From: Paraburkholderia sabiae
GTDB taxonomy: Bacteria; Pseudomonadota; Gammaproteobacteria; Burkholderiales; Burkholderiaceae
DNA length: 64,000 bases
Direction of reading: 5' to 3'
Assembly (NCBI RefSeq): GCF_030412785.1
Contig: NZ_CP125295.1
Coordinates: 5,456,001 to 5,520,000, forward strand
The notes under the pieces are model-generated. The model did not search any database, was not told the origin of the DNA, and worked only from the letters and a program-made list of their open reading frames with translations. Positions 27,513 to 34,389 of the stretch are shown here, piece after piece. Within the stretch, counting starts at the first letter, position 1. Each line of letters opens with the position of its first letter. Both the position numbers and the translations under genes were made by a program.

Positions 27513-28982
27513 CTATGACGCCCGTCGCGCGACGCCGTCCAGATAACGGCACAGGAACGCTGGCAGCGCGGGATCGCCGCAATTTGCGACGTTGAAGCGC
27601 ATCCACGTGGTCGGCGACTGCTGCGGCGAGAACAGGCTTCCCGGCGTCAGTAGAAACCCTTCCTCGTGCCCGGCCGCTGCGAGCGCATCGGCATCGACGC
27701 CCGTATCGGCCCACACGAACATGCCGGCGGCGGGGGTCTGGAACATCCGCAAACCGGTTTTTTCGAGCATCCGTACGGATTTGTCGCGCACCGTGTCGAG
27801 CCGCGCGCGCAGCCGCTCCACATGCCGGCGATAGTGCCCTTCCGTCAGGATCTTGTAGAGCACGCGCTCGTTCAGTTCGGGCGTCGTCATGCCGACCAGC
27901 ATTTTCTGGTCCGTGACGGCCTTCGCCACATCCGGCGACGACGCCATGAAACCGACCCGCAGATTCGCCGCGAGCGTCTTCGAGAAACTGCCGAGATAGA
28001 TCACGCGCTTGAGCTGATCGAGGCTCGCGAGCCGCGTCGCGGGAAAGCCCGGCGGGCAGAGATCGCCGTAAATATCGTCTTCGACGACGATGAAGTCGTA
28101 TTCCTCCGCGAGCCGCAAGATGCGGAACGCCTGCGCCGCCGTCAGCGACGTGCCCGTCGGGTTTTGCAACACCGAGTTGATGACGAGCATTTTCGGGCGC
28201 CACGTCTGCACGAGCGTTTCGAGCGCGTCGAGATCGGGACCGTCCGGCGTGTATGGCATGCCGACCAGCCGCGCGCCCTGCGACGCGAAGCGCCCGAACA
28301 TCTGGAACCACGCCGGATCGCCGACGATCACCGAGTCGCCCGGCTGCACGTAGAGCCGCGCGATCAGGTCGATGGCCTGCGTAATGCCCGACACGAGCAC
28401 GATCTGCTCCGGCGACGCGCCGATCTCCAGTTCTTCGAGCCGCGTCTGCAACTGCTGGCGCAGCGGCAGAAAGCCTTGCGGCGTGCCGAAGCCGAGCATC
28501 TGCGCGCCGCTTTGGCGTCCGAGCGTGCGCAGCGCGCCCGTGATCAGCTCGCCGTCGAGCCAGCGCGACGGCAGATAGCCGAGGCCGGGGCCGCGTTCGG
28601 GACGCGTCGACGTGTGCAGCATGTTGCGCAGCAGCCAGACGACATCGATCGTGCTGGGCGCGGGCGCGGCGTCGGACACTTCATTGGACGAAAGACGGCG
28701 TTCGACGGGCAGTGGGCCGCCCGCCAGCCGCTCGCGCACGTAGAAGCCCGAGCCGCGCCGCGAATCCAGGTAGCCCTGCGCGACCAGCCGCTCGTACGCC
28801 TCGACGACCGTGAAGCGCGACACGCCTTTGTCGAGCGCGAGCTTGCGGATCGACGGCATGCGCATGCCGGGACGGAACACGCGCTCCTCGATGCGGCGGC
28901 GCGCCCACTGCACGAGCTGATCGACGAGCGTCAGCGCCGAGGCGTCGTGTGGTGCGGGAATCAGGTCGAGCGGGACGGACAT
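27513..28982 (-). CDS. MocR-type regulator: GntR helix-turn-helix fused to a PLP aminotransferase domain
   Basis: A 489-residue transcription factor. The N-terminal winged helix (residues about 15-80) contains RIEERVFRPGMRMPSIRKLA and VVEAYERLVAQGYLDSRRGS. The remainder is a fold-type I aminotransferase domain that binds PLP as a sensor: VSGITQAIDL, SVLQNPTGTSLT, VVEDDIYGDL and the Schiff-base lysine in GSFSKTLAANLRVGF. The start at 28982 has CTGGAG upstream. Family members (PdxR, GabR, TauR) control PLP synthesis or amine catabolism and bind spaced repeats next to their own gene; three matching repeats lie 126-182 bases upstream. The divergent genes (VOC, EamA, aminotransferase, RidA, PhzF) are natural candidates for control. 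Confidence 0.92.
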   Translation of the reverse strand: MSVPLDLIPAPHDASALTLVDQLVQWARRRIEERVFRPGMRMPSIRKLALDKGVSRFTVVEAYERLVAQGYLDSRRGSGFYVRERLAGGPLPVERRLSSNEVSDAAPAPSTIDVVWLLRNMLHTSTRPERGPGLGYLPSRWLDGELITGALRTLGRQSGAQMLGFGTPQGFLPLRQQLQTRLEELEIGASPEQIVLVSGITQAIDLIARLYVQPGDSVIVGDPAWFQMFGRFASQGARLVGMPYTPDGPDLDALETLVQTWRPKMLVINSVLQNPTGTSLTAAQAFRILRLAEEYDFIVVEDDIYGDLCPPGFPATRLASLDQLKRVIYLGSFSKTLAANLRVGFMASSPDVAKAVTDQKMLVGMTTPELNERVLYKILTEGHYRRHVERLRARLDTVRDKSVRMLEKTGLRMFQTPAAGMFVWADTGVDADALAAAGHEEGFLLTPGSLFSPQQSPTTWMRFNVANCGDPALPAFLCRYLDGVARRAS

Positions 28983-29398
28983 GGCGAACTCCAGCGGGTG
29001 CTGCAAGGGCAACGTCGAGACTTGGCGGGCAGCCGGATAACTGGAAGAACCGGCCGTACCCCGCATATCCGATGCGCGGACAGAAGTCCATCAGACGGAC
29101 AGACAACTGTACCGAACAGTATCGCTGGGATTGTACCGTTACTGTGCCGGTCACTGTCGGTACATTTGAATCGACGTTCCGCCGTTTCGTGTTGTAGACC
29201 CGCCGCCGTTTAACCCCTTTTTGCCCGCTCCACCCGCCGCGGCGCAAAACCCGCTGATACCGGCCTTGCCGCACTGCGCATGGCCGGGCCGCAAGCCGAA
29301 CGGTTATTCTTACGGATTGACCCCGGGCTGCCCCGCTCGCGACAGACTTGGTCGCCAGCCACCGCGTCCGCCAGCAGAACGACCGCCCACTTGCCGCC
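28983..29398. other. Divergent intergenic region with operator repeats
   Basis: A 416-base gap between the MocR-type gene and the VOC gene. Its notable content is the repeat cluster at 29106-29164, described separately. The rest is GC-rich, and I see no convincing gene or RNA in it. Confidence 0.5.
29106..29164. promoter_or_regulatory. Probable MocR-type operator: three copies of a TGTACCG-ACWGT motif
   Basis: Copy 1 is TGTACCGAACAGT at 29108-29120; with the two preceding bases it forms the inverted repeat ACTGT-N5-ACAGT. Copy 2 is TGTACCGTTACTGT at 29132-29145, starting 24 bases after copy 1. Copy 3 is TGTACCGACAGT on the minus strand (29153-29164). Two direct copies plus an inverted one, between divergent genes beside a MocR regulator, fit the spaced-repeat binding mode of that family. 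Confidence 0.65.
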
Positions 29399-30079
29399 AT
29401 GACAGCACACACGCTTCGAATCGATCACCTCGTTATCACCGCCCGAACGCTCGACGAAGGCACGCAATACGTCGCCGATACGCTCGGCGTTGCGCCGTCG
29501 GGCGGCGGCGCGCATCCGTCGATGCGCACCCATAACCGGCTGCTGAACCTGTGGGGCGGCGCGTATCTGGAAGTGATCGCGATCGATCCCGACGCCGACG
29601 AGCCCGCGAACGCCCGGGCCCGCCTCTTCGCGCTCGACGATCCCGCGACGCACGCGCGCCTCGAAAACGGGCCGTATCTGTCGCACTGGGTCGCGCGCGT
29701 CGATCGGCCGAAGAATCTGGCACTGTGGCAACAGCAGTATCCCGAGCGCATTTCGACCGTCGTGCCGATGACGCGCGGCGATTTCACCTGGAGCCTGACG
29801 GTCGCCGACAACGGCGCGTTCCCGTCGTGGCAAGGCGCGGGCGACGGCGTCGTGCCGTCGCTGATTCAATGGGACACGCCGCGCCATCCGTCCGATGTGC
29901 TGCCGGAAACGGGCCTCGCGCTGAAAGCGCTGAAGGGCTGGCATCCGCAGGCGGAAACCATCGCGCAGCAGCTGCACTGGCTCGGCGCGGCGCAGCTGAT
30001 CGCGCTGGAAAGCACGGACGGCGCACCCGCCCTCGCCGCCGACATCGAAACCCCGGACGGGCTGCGAACGCTCAAGTAA
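29399..30079 (+). CDS. VOC family protein (glyoxalase-like domain)
   Basis: A 226-residue protein with a single glyoxalase-like domain of the PF13468 type: IDHLVITARTLDEGTQYVAD at the start, then RLLNLWGGAYLEVIAIDPDA. These residues match the metal-binding positions of the superfamily (His at residue 10, Glu in YLEVI). The ATG at 29399 is chosen over a GTG 17 codons upstream, because the family begins close to the LRIDHLV strand. It is first in a same-strand run with an EamA transporter, an aminotransferase, RidA and PhzF. The substrate is unknown. Confidence 0.85.
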   Translation: MTAHTLRIDHLVITARTLDEGTQYVADTLGVAPSGGGAHPSMRTHNRLLNLWGGAYLEVIAIDPDADEPANARARLFALDDPATHARLENGPYLSHWVARVDRPKNLALWQQQYPERISTVVPMTRGDFTWSLTVADNGAFPSWQGAGDGVVPSLIQWDTPRHPSDVLPETGLALKALKGWHPQAETIAQQLHWLGAAQLIALESTDGAPALAADIETPDGLRTLK

Positions 30080-30109
30080 CCTGACATAACCCACGGAGAC
30101 ACAGAAGCA

Positions 30110-31015
30110 ATGAAGCGCGAAACCCAAGGCATGCTGCTCGGACTGATCGGCGTGATGATCTTCAGCCTGACGCTGCCGATGACCCGCATCGTCGTCGCCG
30201 AATTCAGCCCGCTGCTGAACGGCCTGGGCCGCGCGCTCGCCGCTTCCGTTCCCGCTGCCGTACTGCTCGCCGTGCGCCGCGAAAAACTGCCCACGTGGCC
30301 GCAGATCAAGAGCCTCGCCGTCGTGTCGCTCGGCGTGATCGTCGCGTTTCCGGTGTTTTCCGCGTGGGCGATGAAGAGCGTGCCGGCGTCGCACGGCGCC
30401 GTCGTCAACGGCTTGCAGCCGCTGTGCGTCGCCATCTATGCCGCGTGGCTGTCGCACGAGCGGCCGTCGAAGGGGTTCTGGGCGAGCGCCATCGCGGGCA
30501 GCGCAATTGTCGTCGCGTTCGCGTTGCAGGCGGGCGGCGGCGCGTTCCAGGCGGGCGATCTGCTGATGCTCGTCGCCGTCGGCATCGGCGCGCTCGGTTA
30601 CGCGGAAGGCGCGCGGCTCGCGCGGCAGATCGGCGGCTGGCAGGTGATCTGCTGGGCGCTCGTCGTGTCCGCGCCGTTCCTGCTCGTGCCCGTCGCGTGG
30701 CTCGGCTGGGAACAGCACGTCACGCATCCCGGCCCCGTCGCGCTGAAAACCTGGCTCGCGTTCGGCTACGTGACGCTTTTCTCGCAGTTCGTCGGCTTTT
30801 TCGCGTGGTACGCGGGCCTGGCGATGGGCGGCACCGCTCGCGTCGGCCAGGTGCAACTGCTGCAGATTTTCTTCACGATGGCGTTCTCGGCGCTCTTTTT
30901 CGGCGAGAACGTCACGCCCATCACATGGATTTTCGCGGCCGCCGTAATCGCCACCGTGATGCTGGGCCGCAAGGCCGCCGTGCATACGGCCGTCCGGCCA
31001 GTTCGCGCGGCCTGA
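30110..31015 (+). CDS. EamA/DMT family transporter
   Basis: A 301-residue inner-membrane protein with ten predicted transmembrane helices in two EamA repeats (about residues 9-138 and 150-290). Motifs include GVMIFSLTLPMTRIVVAEF and, in the second repeat, GYVTLFSQFVGFFAWYAG. Drug/metabolite transporters of this type usually export amino acids, metabolites or drugs. It starts 30 bases after the VOC gene and 65 bases before the aminotransferase, so the three are probably one operon. Export of an amino-acid-like product would fit the neighbours. Confidence 0.9.
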   Translation: MKRETQGMLLGLIGVMIFSLTLPMTRIVVAEFSPLLNGLGRALAASVPAAVLLAVRREKLPTWPQIKSLAVVSLGVIVAFPVFSAWAMKSVPASHGAVVNGLQPLCVAIYAAWLSHERPSKGFWASAIAGSAIVVAFALQAGGGAFQAGDLLMLVAVGIGALGYAEGARLARQIGGWQVICWALVVSAPFLLVPVAWLGWEQHVTHPGPVALKTWLAFGYVTLFSQFVGFFAWYAGLAMGGTARVGQVQLLQIFFTMAFSALFFGENVTPITWIFAAAVIATVMLGRKAAVHTAVRPVRAA

Positions 31016-31079
31016 CCAGTTCGCGCGATAATCCCTCTTTTGACCGACCACCTGTTCCTGCTACACCGACGAGGAGACC

Positions 31080-32276
31080 ATGAATCAAAGCGACCTCAAT
31101 GCCCCGACCTGGCAACTGTCCGAACGCGCTCGCAAGCTGACCAGCTCGGCGATCCGCGAAATCCTGAAGGTCACCGAGCGGCCCGAGGTCATTTCGTTCG
31201 CGGGCGGTCTGCCGTCGCCGGCCACCTTCCCGGCCGAGGAAATGCGCGCCGCCAGCGACCGCATCCTGCGCGATTCGCCCGCCGCCGCGCTCCAGTACAG
31301 CGCGACGGAAGGCTATCTGCCGCTGCGCGAATGGGTTGCGCAGCGTTATTCGGTGAACGGCGCGCAAATCCGCGCTTCGCAGGTGCTGATCACGACGGGC
31401 TCGCAACAGGCGCTCGATCTGCTCGGCAAGGTGCTGGTCTGCCCGGAAAGCCCGGTGCTCGTCGAAACGCCGACGTATCTCGGCGCGCTGCAGTCGTTCT
31501 CGATGTACGAGCCGCACTACGTGCAGGTGCCGACCGACGATAACGGCCTGATCCCCGAAGGCCTCACGCCCGAACTGACGAAGGGCGCGCGCCTGCTGTA
31601 CGCGCAGCCGAACTTCCAGAATCCGACGGGCCGCCGTCTGCCTATCGAGCGCCGCCGCGCGCTCGCCGAATTCGCGAAAACGGCGCCCTTCCCGGTCATC
31701 GAAGACGATCCGTACGGCGCGCTCGACTACAAGGGCGAGCCGCTGCCGACCATGCTGTCGATGGCGCCCGATCACATCGTGCATCTCGGTTCGTTCTCGA
31801 AGGTGCTCGCGCCGGGCCTGCGCATCGGCTACATCATTGCGCCCGAAGAGTTGCACTTCAAGCTCGTGCAGGCCAAGCAGGCAACCGACCTTCACACGCC
31901 GAGCTTCACGCAGCGCATCGTGCACGAAGTCGTGAAAGACGGCTTCCTCGATACGCACGTGCCGAAGATCCGCGCGCTGTATCGCGACCAGTGCGAAGCG
32001 ATGCTCGGCTCGCTCGAACGCTACATGCCGGAAGGCGTGACGTGGAATCGTCCCGAAGGCGGCATGTTCATCTGGGTGTCGCTGCCGAAGCACATCGATA
32101 CGATGAAGCTGCTCGAAGAAGCCGTCGCGCAGAATGTCGCGTTCGTGCCGGGCGGCCCGTTCTTCGCGAACGAAGCGCAGCACAACACGCTGCGTCTGTC
32201 GTTCGTCACCGTGCCTCCCGCGAAGATCGACGAAGGCGTCGCGCGCCTCGCGGAACTCATCCGCGCGCGCGTTTGA
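31080..32276 (+). CDS. PLP-dependent aminotransferase (LysN/2-aminoadipate type)
   Basis: A 398-residue fold-type I aminotransferase similar to 2-aminoadipate and MocR-type aminotransferases but without a DNA-binding domain. Seen motifs are ISFAGGLPSPATFPAEEM, TTGSQQALDLLGKVL, QPNFQNPTGR, EDDPYGALDY and the PLP lysine Lys241 in LGSFSKVLAPGLRIGY. AGGAGA precedes the ATG. Family members accept a range of alpha-amino acids with 2-oxoglutarate, including leucine, aromatic residues and 2-aminoadipate. RidA downstream is a natural partner, since it hydrolyses reactive imines formed by PLP enzymes. Confidence 0.92.
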   Translation: MNQSDLNAPTWQLSERARKLTSSAIREILKVTERPEVISFAGGLPSPATFPAEEMRAASDRILRDSPAAALQYSATEGYLPLREWVAQRYSVNGAQIRASQVLITTGSQQALDLLGKVLVCPESPVLVETPTYLGALQSFSMYEPHYVQVPTDDNGLIPEGLTPELTKGARLLYAQPNFQNPTGRRLPIERRRALAEFAKTAPFPVIEDDPYGALDYKGEPLPTMLSMAPDHIVHLGSFSKVLAPGLRIGYIIAPEELHFKLVQAKQATDLHTPSFTQRIVHEVVKDGFLDTHVPKIRALYRDQCEAMLGSLERYMPEGVTWNRPEGGMFIWVSLPKHIDTMKLLEEAVAQNVAFVPGGPFFANEAQHNTLRLSFVTVPPAKIDEGVARLAELIRARV

Positions 32277-32391
32277 GACATACCGTAGGATGCGCAAAGC
32301 GCATCGCTCATGCTGCGCGTAGCCGACACCTGTTCACCGTCGGCTGCGCGCACGCTGAACGACTCTTTCCATTCATCGACGAGGACACGTC

Positions 32392-32850
32392 ATGGCTAAC
32401 GTATATGACAAGCTGAAGGAACTGGGCATCGAACTGCCCGTCGCGGGCGCGCCCGCTGCTGCTTACGTGATGAGCGCGCAAAGCGGCAACACGGTCTACC
32501 TGTCCGGCCACATCGCGAAGAAAGACGGCAAGGTGTGGGTCGGCAAGCTCGGCGACAACCTGAGCACGGAAGAAGGCAAAGCTGCTGCGCGCTCGATCGC
32601 GATCGATCTGCTCGCGACGCTGCACGCACATGTCGGCGACCTGAACCGCGTGACGCGCGTCGTCAAGCTGATGAGCCTCGTGAACTCGACGCTCGATTTC
32701 ACGGAACAGCACATCGTGACGAACGGCGCATCGGAACTGATCGCCGACGTGTTCGGCGAGCAAGGCAAGCATGCGCGCTCGGCATTCGGCGTCGCGCAGA
32801 TTCCGCTCGGCGCGTGCGTCGAAATCGAACTGATCGCTGAAGTTCAGTAA
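32392..32850 (+). CDS. RidA family enamine/imine deaminase-like protein
   Basis: A 152-residue member of the RidA/YjgF superfamily, longer than classical RidA (about 128). Arg129 in KHARSAFGV corresponds to the catalytic arginine of RidA (Arg105), and the closing VEIELIAEV keeps the acidic residue of the active site. An NTVYLSGHIAKKDGK strand is typical. RidA proteins hydrolyse 2-aminoacrylate and related imines, protecting PLP enzymes. It lies 115 bases after the aminotransferase and ends at a strong hairpin terminator. Confidence 0.92.
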   Translation: MANVYDKLKELGIELPVAGAPAAAYVMSAQSGNTVYLSGHIAKKDGKVWVGKLGDNLSTEEGKAAARSIAIDLLATLHAHVGDLNRVTRVVKLMSLVNSTLDFTEQHIVTNGASELIADVFGEQGKHARSAFGVAQIPLGACVEIELIAEVQ

Positions 32851-32917
32851 GCGTCAGCGATCGTCGCAAAGTGTTCGGCGCGAACACTACGCGTCGGGAT
32901 CGAACACTGATACGAAC

Positions 32918-32957
32918 ACGCCGTCGATGATGTGAACACATCATCGGCGGCGTTTTT
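32918..32957 (+). terminator. Terminator of ridA-type gene
   Basis: A 17-bp stem with one T-G pair (ACGCCGTCGATGATGTG with CACATCATCGGCGGCGT), then TTTTT. Intrinsic terminator separating the ridA-type gene from phzF-type. Confidence 0.9.
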
Positions 32958-32992
32958 CATGTGTGTGCGTGTCATCAAACAGGAAACAGACG

Positions 32993-33883
32993 ATGCAAGA
33001 GCAAACCGTTCGCTTCAAACAGGTCGACGTGTTCACGTCGGTGCCGTTCAAGGGCAATCCCCTCGCGGTGATTTTCGACGCGGACGGTCTCGACACCGAA
33101 CAGATGCAGGCCATCGCACACTGGACGAATCTGTCGGAAACAACGTTTCTGCTACAGCCGACCGACCCGTCGGCCGATTATCGCGTGCGCATCTTCACGA
33201 CGCACGGCGAGTTGCCCTTCGCGGGTCATCCGACGCTCGGCTCGGCGCACGCATGGCGCGAAGCGGGCAACCAGCCGAAGCAGCCCGGCCGTATGGTGCA
33301 GCAATGCGCGGCAGGGTTGATCGAACTGACGCAGGACAATAGCCGCGACGGCGTGTGGGCATTCGCCGCGCCGCCAGCGCGCGTCACGCCGCTCGCCGAC
33401 AGCGAGTACGCTGCGCTCGCAGAAGCGCTGCGCAGCGATGCAATCGATTTCACCGCTCAGCCATGTGCCGTCGACAACGGTCCGCAATGGCTCGTCGTCC
33501 GTATGAATTCGGCGGCGGCATGTCTCGCGCTCGATCCCGATGTGGCGGCGCTCGGGCGTGTCGCGCTGACCGTAGGCGCGCGCGGCCTCGCGGTGTACGG
33601 TCCGCATGAGGCTAACGGCCCGGCCACCTTCGAGTTGCGCTGTCTGATGATGGGCGGCGGCCTCGGCATCGGGGAAGACCCTGTGACGGGTAGCGCGAAC
33701 GCCGCGCTCGCCGGACTGCTGACCGCGCAGAACACGCGGCCCGGCATGCAATACACGGTACGTCAGGGCACAGCGCTCGGCCGCGCCGGCAACGTCTACG
33801 TCCGCTATGACGACGCAGCGAACAAGATATGGATCGGCGGCGCTTCCGTGACGATCGTCGACGGCACGTTTCGTCTGCCGTGA
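32993..33883 (+). CDS. PhzF family epimerase/isomerase
   Basis: A 296-residue protein of the PhzF/diaminopimelate-epimerase-like fold. The catalytic Glu49 is in NLSETTF; other signatures are VFTSVPFKGNPLAVIFD, RIFTTHGELPFAGHPTLGS and the C-terminal GEDPVTGSANAALAGLL. Real PhzF isomerises trans-2,3-dihydro-3-hydroxyanthranilate in phenazine synthesis, but no other phz gene is present here, and most PhzF-like proteins have other, unknown substrates. The start at 32993 follows AGGAAA; the frame is open ten codons further. It is separated from the ridA gene by a terminator, so it has its own promoter. Confidence 0.9.
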   Translation: MQEQTVRFKQVDVFTSVPFKGNPLAVIFDADGLDTEQMQAIAHWTNLSETTFLLQPTDPSADYRVRIFTTHGELPFAGHPTLGSAHAWREAGNQPKQPGRMVQQCAAGLIELTQDNSRDGVWAFAAPPARVTPLADSEYAALAEALRSDAIDFTAQPCAVDNGPQWLVVRMNSAAACLALDPDVAALGRVALTVGARGLAVYGPHEANGPATFELRCLMMGGGLGIGEDPVTGSANAALAGLLTAQNTRPGMQYTVRQGTALGRAGNVYVRYDDAANKIWIGGASVTIVDGTFRLP

Positions 33884-34389
33884 CCGGCGGGAGCGCATGC
33901 TGACATTCGCGCGTCACCTGGATGTTCTAAAAGTCGATCCGATGCGCACACATAGAACGATCCAATTCAACGCCAACGCGGCCATTCATGCAGACTGCAT
34001 GAATGGCCGCGTTGTCATGATGGCTGTCGAACTTCCATTCCGTCGACGCTGTTCGCCTGCGGGTTTTCGACGACTCCTTTCAAACGCACGGCTGGCGCGC
34101 CTGTCCGGGCAGCGCGCGGCGTTCGCGCAAGCATGACACGCATGCCCGCCCGGACGAGCGTATACCCGATGCGCGAGCCCTTCCTTAATTATTGCCCATT
34201 CAGTAATATCAAATCATTACCGATGACCAACGGGTGGTCCGGCTCGCCACCACGCCCCTGCTTCCACCCGGCAGTTGCGGCGTATCAATCCGTCGAAACA
34301 GCCGGTTGCTTTAACATTCGCGCAGTCAACTGAAACGCACACACCGCAACACAAGCATAGCCGCAAGGCACAGGGTCACGGTCCAGCCG
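33884..34389. other. Intergenic region with a 39-base perfect palindrome
   Basis: A 506-base gap between phzF-type and the GGDEF-EAL gene. It contains the palindrome at 33975-34013 and an AT-rich patch at about 34180-34222 that probably carries the promoter of the downstream gene, although no consensus pair can be fixed. Two short open frames here (33897-34136, 34133-34333) have no coding character. Confidence 0.5.
33975..34013. repeat. Perfect 19-bp inverted repeat with one-base centre
   Basis: AACGCGGCCATTCATGCAG (33975-33993), one A, then its exact reverse complement (33995-34013). It lies 92 bases after the phzF-type stop. It could be a terminator hairpin, but there is no clean T-run (GTTGTCATG follows), and a cruciform or protein site is possible. 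Confidence 0.85.
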
